Positions 1-15,800 of a stretch of 64,000 nt of DNA are shown here, piece by piece. Position numbers and translations under genes: made by a program. Positions within the stretch are counted from its first letter, which is position 1, and each line of letters opens with the position of its first letter. This DNA comes from Antedon mediterranea (taxonomy: Eukaryota > Echinodermata > Crinoidea > Comatulida > Antedonidae): contig NC_092676.1 of the NCBI RefSeq assembly GCF_964355755.1, forward strand, positions 24,286,288 to 24,350,287, given 5' to 3'. A model generated the notes under the pieces. The model searched no databases. It saw nothing but the letters and a program-made list of their open reading frames with translations, and was not told where the DNA came from.

Positions 1-810
1 GCTGCCATAGACGACAATGATGTAGTCATATTGTGTTTACGGTTGCTTATGATTTAAAACAACAAAAATAACCAACGACCGTATTTTGAAACCTAACTTA
101 ACAACCGACGTCATTTTAATTCATATACCGAACTAAATCTGCGAGGAGTGAATCAAATCAATGTCAATTAAATTGAGGCGGAAGAAAGAAAATATATGTT
201 GGTTTTCATAATAAGTGCACATAAAATGTGTCTTCGTATTTTAACTCGCATATTTTTTTCTATACCTAACTTCAATTGTGCCAAAATGCTTATTATTTTA
301 CTTTTTATTATATTTTTTAACTTAAATCAAAAATGTTCGTAAGAAGAAGGACCAAGGAATCCGAATTCCATCCCTAAGCTTGTAGAAAAATATTTTGAAA
401 TATTAGTCTCGCTTGGTCCAGACAATACCCAAAGCTCATCGTCACATAATTAAATTTATCTCAAGCATTGTTCAACGTGATTGAAAATACCTTTTAATAC
501 TTCATGAACAATTATGTTATTATCTTGGAGGTTTAAATTTGGTAAAAACACGACATAATTTATGTTTTCCAAGAAATCTAACATGTCCAAGACCACGTTT
601 ATTGTCCCGAATAATGCCTCCGCGGTTCCGATTTTGACGACGCGCGGGTTGTTTATTAGAACTTTTGTTGTGTGTGTGTGTGTGTGTGTGTGGGTTTGCG
701 GAGCGGATGCAACATTTACATTTTCGCACCACTTGTTTTGTGTTGCTTTGGTGACAGTAAATTTATGTCACATTATTATCTGACAATTTTTTTGAATTTC
801 CCAATCCTAG
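1..810. other. Upstream flank of the CAP-Gly gene
   Basis: No convincing coding region is visible. A (GT)n microsatellite lies at about 668-692. A pyrimidine-rich run ending in CTAG directly abuts the ATG at 811, so the first coding exon is probably preceded by an untranslated exon somewhere in this stretch or beyond the window. I could not identify a core promoter. Confidence 0.4.
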
Positions 811-3800
811 ATGAAGTGTGAATTGTGTAAAGTAGAAGTCGGTAATGAATTGGGACTACAGGAGCATTATCTAGTTGAGTGCCCTCGTTTGACCTCGAAT
901 CCAGGCCTGACAGCAGAGCAAGACGAGCAACAGGAGGAAGGGCTGGAAGAGGATATGGCACGGCCCGTGCAAACTGCAAGCTCAAAAACAAAGGCCTCGG
1001 AGTTTGGGGGTAGGCCTAACTCCGAAGATTTCTATTACAGTAGAGGCGCTACAGGGGATGAAAATGGTAAGTATTTATGTGATGTTATCATATCTTAATT
1101 CTTTTAAAAATGATTATTTATTTTTAGCCCACGCACGTTTTTTATTGTGTTTGACACTCCATTCTACTATTCTATTCTATTCTAGTCTAGCCTAGTCTGC
1201 CCCCAACAAACAGGCAAGATTGCTAACTTTGTATAGTGTAGAATTAGAGGCCTACCTTGTGGACTACTACTACTAGCTAGGCCTAGGCTAGAACTACTGC
1301 TATGATTTGAAGGATTTTCCTTCCCTGTGTATAATGTTTATCAAATCTACCATACACTACAGCTGAACCCTATGATGGGACACAGTCTTCAAGTCCAAAG
1401 TTGTGTCCCCTGAATATGAGCTGGTGATAGTGAAAAAACATACAAAACAGTATTGCTTTTTGTTTCATAAGAAAGTGTGCCTTTAGGGTTCTACTATCTG
1501 TAGTCTATAATTGATTTTGTGTTTATTAAATAATCATTTTAAAGCCCCCTTCCCTACGTTTTTTAGATCTAATTTAAGATCACAAACTATATTTAATGTA
1601 AAAATAATACTATATGGTCCTATTGCGATAACTTTTTTCGTCTTTAAACGGTTAAAAATGTGAAAAATAAGTCGATTCTAATAATTATAGCGGCCCGCTA
1701 TAAATCCCAAAATGCATTGCGCGCGGATTGATATTTTTGTTTTTCACCTGTAATTCGCCCACTTTTCGATCGATCGTGAGGCCAAAACAAATGGAAGACT
1801 CCTAACTTTTCAGCGAAAATACCGGGTTTTCCCCAATTTGTATCAACGGAGTCTGGCAAAAATAGAAAGACAATTAATGCAGCAACTATACAACGTCAGG
1901 CTAGGTATATAGCTAGCGTACGATGTTCGTACGTTACCGATGTTTACCAGCTAGGCCTACAAAACTAAGCCTAGCTAGGCTAGGCCTAAGACCGTCCACG
2001 AGAGGTCGATCGCCGCGAGCTACTTAGGTAGTACATTGTTTCTCACTTTTTATCATAATTTACCATAAAACGTACATTTAAGACAAGGAATGACATGGTT
2101 TAATGTTTTTAAAGTGATATATAATATATGTATTATTTTCCAAAAAACGTCCAAAATTGCAGGGAAGGGGTCTTTAATTAATTCTTTTTACCTCCATAAT
2201 TGAATGGCTCAACAACTCATCATGAAATGTTATTTATAAATTGTGTGTTTGTTTTTTTAATGTTTATAGGAAAAAAAGGAATGGCAAATGTTGTATTCCG
2301 TTGGTACAAAACAATCCAAGTGAGCGGTGATGAGATTCATCTTCTAACATCCTATGGAAATGTAAGAATCATTTAGTGTACTATAAGCTCTGTCTACACT
2401 TATCAAACTAATAAAAAATAGTATGATGTGCCCGAATATGGTAGTGATATGCACAAATATGACATAATCATATCCATATAAATGAACACATCAGATTTTG
2501 TTGTCACATCAAATTTGATAGTGTAGACAGAGATTAATAAATATCTACTATACCGTCTTTCACACCTGATCCAGTCTGGCTCTGGTTTAATTCAATTCAA
2601 TCTCATTAAGATACATCATATCGAACGTAATAACAAAAGTGAGAGTTTAAATAAAAGAAGAATGCACTTATGCTGGAGAAACTTCCAGGTTCGCACCAGA
2701 CTTTGCATACAGCATTAAAAACATGAAGAAGCGGTTTTACTTGCCATGCCATACCCAGAGCTAGAACCAAAGCAGGCCCTTAATGTAGATTTACAAGGGC
2801 ATGCTAAAAGCTTTGGTAAGTCCAAGTGTATTGTCAAGTAATTTAAATGTTTTCAAAAGTAACTTTAAGGCATTACTGTAGTTTAACTTTTATTGTGTTA
2901 CTAACTGTTATTTTTATATTTTAGTTTAAAATGTACTATTGTACCCAGGGCCCCAAGGGAGACCAGTCTTTTTGACTGATTGGGCCACCCTGGTTAAATA
3001 TTGTTAATAAATAAATAAATAAATAAAATATTTAAAACCTATGAAACTATGAACAAATTTGGAGGGTTCTAGGTCAAACCCAGATAATTGTTTGCCATTG
3101 CTGCTTGCCACAATACTGTACTCAGTATAAATAAATTGGTCATGGAGATGTATGGTAATGGCTAAAATAAAATGGTGATCCATAGTGCAAATACTATTAC
3201 GGTACATGCTTCATGTTACAAATGTCAAAGTAGATTATTCACAATATTATAAAGAAAGTGTTTATAGCAGAAACAAGTCCCTAGTACCTTTATATATTTT
3301 ATATTTATTGATTTTGCAAAATACAGTATGGTTTTTTGTTGAATAAAAGTTTGTATGACCTTACTAATGTACTGTGGGTATTGAACAATTGGAGTTTGAG
3401 GAAGTTGGACAATTGCCAATGTATAATATTGGTGATGGGGAACTTTTAAACAATACCTACAGAGCATAAATCAAGTATATTATCGTCATGGGAATGACCA
3501 TTGTCATGGAGATATGGATAAACAATGAGAAGATCTTTGCTTTATGTTTATACAATAATTTAATTCTATTATTACCGGAGGTTAATTCGGATGCTAGTAT
3601 CATATTTACACTGATTTATGCAATAACCAGAAGGTCTACTTAATTAGTTTCAATCACAATAAAAGAAAATCCAAAACAGCCACCATGATTTAATTCAAAT
3701 CCTGTACATAATTATTCAAAAATTGTTTAAAATGAATAAAAAAGGTTTTTTTAGAAAACAAATTGGAAACAATTATTGTTTTCACTTATAAAATGACAAA

Positions 3801-6800
3801 ATAAATGGGAAAATTCAACCAAAAACCCATTGACTAGCTATTAACTATTTTTTGCTTAACATTTTTAGGTAAAAACTTTATTTTTTTATCCAATTTTTGG
3901 TCAAAGTGGATAACTATTTATGTAACATTAAAATGGCATATTATAAAAAAGAGATTTGGAGAATTATTTTTTTCAGGGGACAATACATCTTTAATGTAAA
4001 TAAATATGGAACGCCGTTTACGCAAAATTTCGATGATATGAATTTTATGACGCGATATGTGAATGAAATGCATCGATATGAATTAAATGGTGCGATATAT
4101 GAATGAAATGTTTTGAATTGAATGCTTTGAATTGAATATTTTGAATGAAATGTTTTGAATGAAATGTTTTGAATGAAATGTTTTGAATGAAATGTTTTAA
4201 ATGAAATGTTTTGAATGAAATGTTTTGAATGAAATGTTTGAATTGAATTGAAAAGTCAAACTATTGGTGGCGTATGTCATTCTCGCTCGCGATTATTTTC
4301 TCAACCTCTTAGGCCTAAGCCTTGGTACCCTCATCTCCTTTCTTCCACGCTGCCTTTACAGAGAATCCTAACAGACCTGGGTTCGGAAATATGTATTCCA
4401 ATGTTTCAGGTCTGTTAGGGAGTCTCTGTAAAGGATTCATATTGATGACAGCATTGAAAGGAGATGAGGGTACCCATGCTTAGGCCTATTAAGAGGTTGA
4501 AAAAAAATCGCGAGCGGGAATGACATACGCCGCCAATAGTTTGACTTTTCAATTCAATTCAAACATTTCATTCAAAACATTTAATTCAAAACATTTCATT
4601 CAAAACATTTCATTCAAAACATTTTATTCAAAACATTCAATTCAAAACATTTCATTCAAAACATTTCATTCAAAACATTCAATTCAAAGCATTCAATTCA
4701 AAACATTTCATTCATATATCGCGCCATTCAATTCATATCGATGCATTTCATTCACATATCGCGTCATAAAATTCATATCATCGAAATGTTGCATAAACGG
4801 CGTTCCATAAATAAACAACATACTGTATAATATAACAATATTTTTTTTATATTAAAATACAGTACCTACTGTAGTATTGAGAACAAATAAATGAAATGTC
4901 CGTATAAAACATGTGCAGATGTTCCATACTTTGGAGCCACTATGGTAGTACACATACAAACAATAAGTTCTTTCTTATCATTGTTGGTATCACAGATGCT
5001 TCTGTTATTAATATAGAGCCCTATTTTGTTGTGTGTGTTTGGCTGTTCAATAGTTTATTGTTTATCTAGTTTCAAGTTTAAATACAATCATGTACTATCA
5101 AATTTCTTTATTAAATATTATACACACATTTTTTATTATCTCTGTTAAATTATAGTACTGTTACATGTATACAAATTATTGATTGAATGAAAATTATAAA
5201 CAGAAGCGTTAGTCTAATAATTATTACACAAGTATTATGAATTAATAATATTGATTGGAATGGTAATATTTTATTTATATTTAATGTGTACTGTGTACAA
5301 ACTAGTATCTTGTGTGGGTTTGTATAAAATGATAAGAAGTTAATACGTGTTGATAATACTCGCATCTTATCAAATTATATATTGATTGGCAAACGAAACT
5401 TATTTAATATTTTTAAGGTTACTCAAAAGTGTTGCGTTGGTTTCAACTGCCTTTAATTAGTTTGATTTTGAAATCATTTTTTTTTAGGGAATATTTGGTC
5501 GGAAGGATGGCCGGTATTAAGCTCTCTCCTAACTAAGGAAAGAAATTAGTTGTCTGACTTATCTTTATAATTCATTACACTGTTTAATATTTATTAAATA
5601 AAATCAATTAATAGTCTGACTAATAAAATACCTGTAGATTAAAGTTAAGTTTGAAATTATTCATAAAAGAAAGCCAGCTATCAATTCAATTCAATTGGTT
5701 CTTTATTGCCACATACAGTATATATTTGAAGATCTGTGTGGAGCAATGTGTACCCTAAAGCTCTGTCTACACTATCATTTTATCAAACTTTATGTGACAA
5801 AAACAATTTGATGACATGATAATGTCATATCACTACCATATTTGGGCATATCACTACTATATTTGTGCACATCACACATTGTTAATAGTGTAGACAGAGC
5901 TTAAAATATATTGACAATAAAAAATCAAAAAAATCGTTGACAAAACCAATCTTATGCTGTATCACCACACACAGGTACATTGTTCCCAGAAACCTCCCAG
6001 GTAGAATAACAATAACAGCATTGTTTGTTTTTTTAATGTATCATTGTTCGTATGTTTACAGGGAGACCCAGTTGTCCTGAAATGGGATTCCAGAGAGGTG
6101 CACTTTGCATCTGAGCGTGTTGCAGTACCTGTTGGCAACCACTCGTGTCAACTAGTAATAGGAGATGACATACATGAACTGTCCTTGTTTAACGTCAAGC
6201 TCGTCACCCAAGATGTGACTCTTATTGTTAAATCAAGTGAGCTATTGTTATATTATTATTAATCTCTGTCTACACTATCAAACTTTATGTGATAAAACAA
6301 TGTGATGTGCCCATATATTGATGTCATATCACTCCCATATTTGGGCATATCACTACCATATTTGGGCACATCACACTTTTTTGTCAAACTAGTTTGATAG
6401 TGTAGACAGAGCTTTAGTTGTTATGTTATATTTGAGTTTTCAAAGCAAAAAAACACAAATTAATGCGTATTGTAAATTTCCATTATGTTTTTTTTTAAAT
6501 TTATTAAGTGCATTATTATTACTGTAGTTATTTCAATCCAAAACTGCCGTAGCACAATACAAAATTAACAATTTTGTAAAGCGCTGCGTATATTATTATT
6601 ATATCGTTTGGGAAAGGTTGAATAACTAACTAGATAGTTAGTTATTCTCTTATTTAATATTTGATACAATGATTTATCAGTCCATTTACATCTCAAGCTT
6701 GTTCTACGCATGTTTATCGATTTGTCTTGATCATTACAACGTCCATACAATTTCTTTGTGTTATTGTTTGCATCCATTGCAGCGTAAAATGTGAATTATA

Positions 6801-9800
6801 TTATAATACCTTTTTAACAGTGTAGTCATAATTTGGTGAGGTTGATTCTAATGATCAAAAAACTTGTTATAATGATAACATGGACTAATAATTTTACTCC
6901 GTGAATCAATGAATGTCTTAAGAAGAATTTTTTTTTAAACTGTTGATTTATCATGGAAGAGTTTACACACACCAGGGGTGGATTGCTATAAAACAGTCTT
7001 AACTGATGGTCTTAACTCCCCGATTAAAGCCGGCTTTATCAGATAGACGGTCTTATTAAAGCCACTCCTGATAGACCATTGCTATAAACCAGTCTTAGAT
7101 AAGACCGCGTAAAGTAACAAATTGAGGGCGTACTTTGCGCGTAGAATACCAAATAAGGTAATGTTCGTCACGCTTGTTCAATTCACAATCATAACAGTAC
7201 GTACATTTCTACGCGAGAAAATCCATTCTAGGCCTATATAACAATAAAATCACCGTTATTATTTGATTTAACACTTAAAACTCGTTCAATTGGTTGTCTT
7301 TGACGATAAATAATACGTAAAAGCAACAAAAAGAGAGGTTTAAGACTGTTTTAAGACTCCTTCGAGTAGGCTTTAATTTTAAAGACCGTTTACAGGTTAG
7401 ACCGCGGTATAGCAATGGTCTATAATATAAGACTACTTGCTACGTCACGAATTATAGCCGGCTAAGCGCTAAGACCGGTTATAGACCGCTTATAGCAATC
7501 CGCCCCAGGGCTTGAGTACTGTAGTGTAATAGAGTACTGTAATACAAATTAATGATTGACTTTGGTGTTCTACGTAGACATAAGTATACTGGTATTAAAT
7601 CGAGATATCCTATGCAATAACAGTATCTAGATTAACAGTAATGTAATTAATGTAGGACAATATTTGTTCAGTAGTTAACTGTTAACTGTTAAATGTACCC
7701 TTTCATCCCTGCAGTATTCTTAAGCTAACTGTCAGCTTTTATTCTTTTCAAAAACTAACAATGCACATCATTAAAACATCATTGACCAATCAATGTTTGA
7801 CTTTACACCGCCGTTAGAATTGACAATGAAAATTAATCAATAACAAAAGATTAGTAAAATGATAAGGGTGTTTATTATGTAGGCCTATTCAATATATGAA
7901 CTTCATCACTTGAACTGACATTACTAACATTAGAAGATAGCGAACAGTAGTATAGTGCCAGCTCTGTAGGCCTACATAGGATTATCAAAATCAGAATCGT
8001 GTTCAGGATTGGAAATTATATGTTTTCGATACACAGATGAATGACAGAACCAAAGTGGTATGGATGTCTCTTACTTATTGTTTTTTAATATGTGTATAAA
8101 AAAAATTCATGTTATAAATTGTTGTAATTAGTGTACAGTATATATGATTATAAATAATGTTATTTTTAGAGTTGGATAATATTTATTAGGGATACCAAAG
8201 GATCCACTGAATAATTTCAAATAATGAAACAAAGGGACACAATGAGAATTTTTATGTTTCAAATGTCAAAAGTGTACCTTGTATTAGTTTTGCTGTGCAG
8301 ATTTGGTAGAACACCATCTTTTCCACTCATTAACCTGTTATTTTAATGGCAATACAGTACATGCTTTAAAAAACACCTCCTAGACTACAGTACAGAGTTA
8401 CAGCAGGGAGTTGTAATTTTACAACTCTACTACAGGTTCTACTACTACTAGTTACAGTACTTTAATACTTTTATTATTACTACAGTATACAACACATTCT
8501 AACATGGAGGTGATTTTAGGTAAATACTTCTAAAAAGTAAAAGTTTTAAAAATGGCTGTTTCAATTGAAGGACTGGTTTTTTATTGAAGCCAAGAAATTT
8601 AATAAATGATTAATGCGTGGAAATTCCACAGGAAATTTAAAACATGCTCTAGTTAATGTTGAATTGAGAATGTGACTCATTCAATAAAGTTATCAAAATA
8701 ATAAACATTGTTATTAAAGCTCTGTCTACACTATCAAACTATTAACAAAAAAAGTTTGATGTGCCCAAATATGGTAGTGAAATGCCTAAATATGGTAGTG
8801 ATATGACATCATCATTTCTTTGGGCACATCACATTTTATTGTTGTCACATAAAGTTTGATAGTGTAGAAAGAGCTGTAGAGGAAATGTAACCTTTTTGAT
8901 GGTACTGTTAACATGGTAATAATTATGGTAATGTTGTAACATTATAAACCATAGTGTATTTCGGTGAAACAACGATTATTCCATTTATTATTTGAATATT
9001 ATTTTGATCATGATAAGAAAGAAAACATCCCTCCTGTTGTGAATCGAAATTTAGGTCGTCAGATGCCGAAGGTTACAAAAATGCCAATTTGAGTTTTTGC
9101 CAGAATAAGGTCTAAAGTAAACATGAATACAGGATTTATAAAATACAGGATTTTTAAAATATAGAAGTTAAAATTAATATAATTTCAGTAATATTGCTGT
9201 ATAAATATAACCTTGAGTCTATAATTATTCTTCAGGGAAAAATTTCATTTTTAAATTTTGTTTAGCAATATTGCTAATCAAACTGATTTTTGAGTCGAGA
9301 AACATAGTTTTGTATTGTATTTTTGGCTACACAATTTTAAAAATCTGTAGCAAAAAGGTTGTTTTGTATAGCTTTTTGCTATGCTACACTGGCGAAATTA
9401 TTCCCTGTTCTTTACAAAAAATACTCAACCACCAAATTAATAAATTAACCACCTTAATTAATTAGTACAGTATTTATATGAAGTACAGTACCGTATGGTG
9501 CAGAATAGTTTTTAGTATATTATTCAAGCACACGATCATTACACTTGTCTTGTTACATCTTTTGTGATTCAATTGCACTTAGTCTTTAAAATATACTTAA
9601 CCACTAAATTAACCGGAACATTAAATATGCCATAATATATTTTAATTAATTAATAAAGAATAATAATAAATAAAAAGTGTACTATAATTATTTTTTAAAA
9701 TATACTCAACCACCAAATTAACCGGAATATTAAGTGCCATAATTTTAATTAATTTATTCAATATTATGAAGTACAGTATGGTGCAGAATAGTTTTTAGTA

Positions 9801-12800
9801 CATTATTCAACCACACGATCGTTACACTCTATGTATGAATATCTTTTGTAATCCAATTGCACTATAAGTATAATTATTCTTTAAAATATACTCAACCACC
9901 AAATTAACCGGAACATAATTTGCCATAACATATTTTCACTAATGAATACAATATTATGAAGTACAGTACAGTATGGTGCAGAATAGTTTTTAGTATGTCA
10001 TTATTCAACCACACGATTGTTGCACACTTTAGGCAGATATCTATTGTGATTGTACTGTACAGGCGGTATCGGCATCTATAGATTGCAATTTATTAACAGG
10101 CTGTCGTTACCATAGTGATGGTCTCATTCAAGTGTAAACAATTATGAATTTCAAGGTTGCTGGTTGGTAGTAATATTTGTGAAATGTTATGTATTAAATC
10201 CTGGTTATTGCCATTTTTATTAAGCCTGTTTGTGATACTAATGTTATTGTCTATTTCTCTTGTAGCCTTATTCATTATTTTGTTACCATAATGTACAGCC
10301 TAAATTACTGTATGCTAATATCTAACAAATGTTATATTTTAAATGTAATTTATATTTTATAATATTTATTATTTATTTGTATGTATTTATCTATCCCCAG
10401 TCTCTAGATTATTGTGTTATCGGTGGGTGTTTTAATTTTCCTTCAGTCTAGATTCCAGACTAAAGGCCAAAGAGCCATCTACAATCTAGACTGGTTTATT
10501 TAAGAAATTGGTTAATTCAATTAATTTATTTCATTTTCTTTTTGTTCCAACAGAAGCTGATTCAATCAAAAGATTAACTAATACAATGAACGGAGACACA
10601 TTTACGAATGAATTTGCTGATCTGTCAGTTGAGGGCGGAGAATTGCCTTTGAATGGTGATCCGGTTAGGTCAAAGGTCACAAAAGATGCTGCAGACATAG
10701 GAGATGCAAAGAGAAATGGAGACATTCAAATGACCAGACCAAATCCATTAGTGAATGGTGAATTATCAGGCCTTAGAGACCAGGATGTTGCTTCGGAACA
10801 TGGGTCATATACTAGCCAACGTAGCAACGACTCACGTGGAAGTAAACGTAGTGTTCATAGTACCTCACGAAATGGGGGCGCTGTTCTTTCAACAGGCACG
10901 ACTGGAATTTATCCAAGTACTACTAGCGATCATGAACTGTCTGAAATTTTTAGAACTGCTGGTAGAGGGAGTTATAAAAACGATGGTAGTAGTCAAGGTA
11001 CGCTTACGCCACGGGATGGCGTGTCAGAAATGGGGTCAATGAACTCAATTACATCGAGCACGCACAGCGTAAATCAACATACTTCTTTAGATTTAGACTT
11101 TTCAGTAAAGCCACGAGAATATAATCGTTTTGGTGGCGGTGATAGTCACTCCGAGGTAATCCGTACACGTCGAGATGAGAAACTACAATATTCGAGAACG
11201 CGTCCAATTAGTTTGCCTGATCCAAGTGACTACAAAGACTATTTAGCTGAAAACTTTACTCGTGAAAAAACAAAACATTCAGGGCAGCCCTTAAAACCGC
11301 CATCGGTCCCAAACCATGTCTCATCAAGTCGTAATTCCTTGCGCAACGGCAGTCGTACATCATTAGTGGCGACAAACGGAGGATACGAAGCTGACGGTTT
11401 TAAAATCGATGAGAGTAAACTGAAAGAGTTGGAGGTCAAAGTTGAATCTTTGAATTCGTTGCTGAAAGAGAAAGAACGTCATATAAAGGTTCTTGAGGAT
11501 GATTTACAAGATGTTCAGAAAACGAATGAAACACTTTTAAGAGAAAGAGAAGAAGTTGTCAGAGCATCGAAACAAAATGTAAGTCAGATTCAAATGATAA
11601 GTAAGAAACTAAAGGTAGAGTTTTAAAAATAAATTGCAAGCTTTAAAGCTCTGTCTACACTATCAAACTAGTTTGACAAAAAAAATGTGATGTGCCCAAA
11701 TATGGTAGTGATATGACATCATCATGTCCATTATATTGGCACATCACATTTTTTTTACACATAAAGTTTGATAGTGTAGACAGAGCTTAATGAGGTGTTT
11801 TTAAATCAGCAGGTTTTTCAATTATAAAATAAATGTGTTTACACTGCTTTTGTTAATTTTTTAATTATTTTTATTATTAATTTTAGAATGAGAAAGAACT
11901 AGATAACCTTTTACGTGACAAAGAAACTTTAACTACAGAAGTGTTACGATTGCGCCAAGAACTATCCCAGAAATCAGTGCCTGAAGCGGGTTCACCGCAT
12001 TCACTTGAGTTTAATCCAGACCATCCTAAAGTTTTGCGGAAACGGATTGGTAGGTGTTTCTTCCGCTTGCGACATTTCCTTTCTCACTATGCGCTTCTCT
12101 TTAAAGCTACACTACCAAACTTTATGTGACAACAAAATGTGATGTGCTCATATATGGACTCGATAGACAGAGCTTGAGAAAGTGTCTATAACTTAATTAC
12201 TGTAGGATTCTCTATACTGGATCTGGTAAAGTATGCATATTTAAGTTTTTAATATCATTTTTCCAGCTGATTTAGAGAGTCAATTAAGCGATTTGCAAGA
12301 GGCTAATGAATGTGCCGAGACACAGCTCCAAGAGGCTGACAAAGATCTTGAAAAATACAAAGAAGAAAATGCCAGCCTAAAAATGGTGAACGCTCTGGGA
12401 GCAGAAGACCTTTCAGCTGAGAATGAGAAACTGAAACGGGCAGTAAGTGAAGATCTCTGGCCATATTTAGCAATCACACTTGGGCTAATGTAAACACTTT
12501 TAAAAGTCTCCTATCTCTGTAAATACCACTTAAGGGAAATCTTTAAATATATATTTACTTAAGTGAAATAATATTATTATATACTGTATTGTGATTGATG
12601 AATAAAGCCACTGTAGAATTCATCAACTCTAAAAACAAGATTCTCAGAATATAATAATCTGTTTACACTAACAAACTTTATGTCACAAAAAAAAAATGTA
12701 ATGTGCCCATATATGACCACGATGACATCATATCACTACCATATTTGGGCACATCACACTTTTTTGGTAAACTAGTTCGAAACTCTAAGAAAGTGTTTTA

Positions 12801-15800
12801 TTGATTTCTGTGCCTTAAACATTTGTTTATAACATTGTTAAAAATACATGTTTCAAAGGTTACAGAATTGAAAGAATACAAACGACATCGTGGACATAAC
12901 CGAGTGTTCGAGGATGAAGTTGGTAGATTACGCAGTGACACGCGAGTCCTCCGAGAAACAAACCACAAATTAGAAGAAGAAAACATAAGGTTACGGGAAG
13001 ACTATTTAGATTTAGAGCGAAATTATGAAAATTTAAAACTGCACACAAAACAAGACAGGAAAAAAAAGAAAGCATCCAGTAATCAGAAATCAAGTAAGTA
13101 TACTATGGATGAATTGCTTATACTAGTCTGATGTTTCTTGCAAACATGCTCAGATCCTTTCATGAAGCTGTCAAGTCAAAAAGTCGTTCTGTGCATACTC
13201 AAAAACATTTGAGAAACACAAAATTGACTGTTGACACAATAGCTGTGTGCATACATGAGCTCCTAAAAATTGTTAAAACTTTTTTAATTTTTAATTTTAT
13301 GGTGTTTTGTAAGACTTTTTTTGCTATAAAGTAATATCAAACATATGAAATTCTAGACCAGAGCAAGGTAGAAGAATATGAACGTCAAAAGCTATTGGAC
13401 GATTTAAAGGTCGCACAGGCAAAGGTCAACAACGTAGCAGCTGAACAAGGCATTCAACCCCTTATAAAAGATGCTGATTATAATGCTAATGGCTTTCGGA
13501 ATCAGTCTGGAGGAGAAGGGCGCGGCCTTGGTTCCCAACTACTGCCCTCAAAGTTTTCAACAGCAGAGTTAACTGGCAAATCGCCAAAGTCACCTCAATA
13601 TGCTTGGCTTGGTAAGTTGGTGGAGCTGTAGCTTGGTGGTTGAATTTCTTTCTTTCTGATCCGAAGGTCCAGGGTTCAATCCTGACCTAGTTCAAGGGTT
13701 GTAACTCGTGACTGTTTCTACTCCAATCTCTACTAAACCTTTAAATGAGACTTTATTTATAAGTATAGTACAGTTGATCCATCCTGTAATTGACAAGTTA
13801 CTTAGATGGGTATAACTATTTGTTTATTAAATAATAAAATATATATTTATTATCTTTGCAAATATTTATTTTTTAATTTAAAAATAACAAAAACTTTCAG
13901 ATGCATTTGATGAAAAACACTTATCGCCTGGCTCGGACATGAGCGACTCAACAGCCATCTTGACCGCAGGCTGGCAGACAAACACAGGCCTTGGTGATCA
14001 CTTCCTTACAGAAACATCACCACAGGAAAACACTCGCTCGTCCCGCAGCCGACACAGAGGTAAGCTACAGTAGGCTGGTTGTTGCATATTGCAATTGTTA
14101 ATGTGACTACTAACATACAGTACGGTACCATGTGTTGTAGGCACAAATAAATCATAATGTACCCATATTATGCATATGGCTATAAGTTCCTTAACAATTA
14201 AGGCTGTGTAAAAGAAATTTTAAGAATTTAGCGTTAAAAAACCAATTTAATAAATTTTAACGATGTCATGTTTCCGTATATGCATTATCTACATTTATTT
14301 GTTTCAAAAAGAACAATTTAATATAATTAAATAATATTTTTCATTCAAAGATTAAATTATGTATTGTATTTTATTAGTTGTAGATAGAAGCATACTGACT
14401 GATTGTATGCATTAAATCATACTAATGGTCTAACGTAATGTAGGAGTGGCCTTTACTGATTTTACCGCTCATTTTGCTGATTGCTTTTAGTTTTAATAAC
14501 ATTCTGTATCAACTCTGATATAATAGTCCAAAGTACAACCCCTAACTGAACGAATTGAATTGTTTTTATAATACATGATATCATTATACCTGGATCAATA
14601 ACAATAAATTGATGCCAGGCTACATATAAACTATTATCATAGATAATCTATTTGCATACTTATATGCTATAATCATGGAGAAATATTGATTTCCTCAATG
14701 CTATAGTTTAGTATTAATGTTTGTTTAATGTATGTTCCATAAATCCATATTTTTATACATGTAATGTATCTGTTAACAACATAGTCGAAAATTATATAGA
14801 GACAGTGCTTGTTTTTTTAATTAGATCTCATAGTTCCAACATGCAAATTGTTGATATAAAGTTTGCGGTGTACACCACAACTATTTAGTCATGAAAAGAA
14901 CTGTTGAGTTTCTCAACGTTTCCATCAATATGTTTTGATCGTCCTCAGGAGTGAGAATTCATATCTTAACTATTAAAGTGTTATTTGTTAATGTTGAAAT
15001 GTATCTAATGAATGCACTATATGTTCTGTCATAATTATGAGACTTTTGTAACTGTTCTTATATATTATATTGTCAAAAATTAAAAAATTACCAGGTAATA
15101 TACCAATATTCTGGCAAATTAAGGTCTGAAATTACAGTGTTCTTTCTCTGATTATAATTATTGTAGCTATATTAATAGACATTCCATAACAACCACGATA
15201 CGATTCTCGTTTCCACCTTTAGAAACGAGAAAAACTCATGATACAGATGATGTTAGCACGTCCGACTCGACTTCGGTGGCCGGTATGTTTGAGCCGAATA
15301 AGGGTCACATAACGGTAAAACATCACCGACGCAACCTCAGCAGTGATAGCTCAACGTCATCATTCTTGGGAGATGCTTATAGAGATTACAAAGCTTATAC
15401 TGATCCTAGAATTAGGTCAAGATCATATGATAGAACAGCACGAAATAAGCAAAGCAGAGGGGGTAAGACATCTTAATATACCATCAACTCTTGAAATTGT
15501 ATGAAGTGTTGTTTTATTGCCAAAATGCCTGGATATAAAATTGAAATATTTGAAATATATTTGTTTTCAGACATGGTAACTGTTCCACATCATACCCTTC
15601 AGCATAACGCATATAACACTACTGACCTAAGCGGTACACATCACACACGTAGTAACCACCTACGTAGTGTCTCTCCACCACGTAGCCCATCTCCACCCGG
15701 ATTTCGTAGCGTCAGTCCTCGTGCTGTAGCAACGCAACACAACAAAGGAACTATCAGGTAGGTGAATTTAAAAAAAAAAAGCAAATCAATTTTTCATATG

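Noticed and set aside
4520-4810. 96-codon frame rich in FNSKHFIQNISF repeats
   Set aside because: It translates the minisatellite arm of the foldback element and has no non-repetitive content.
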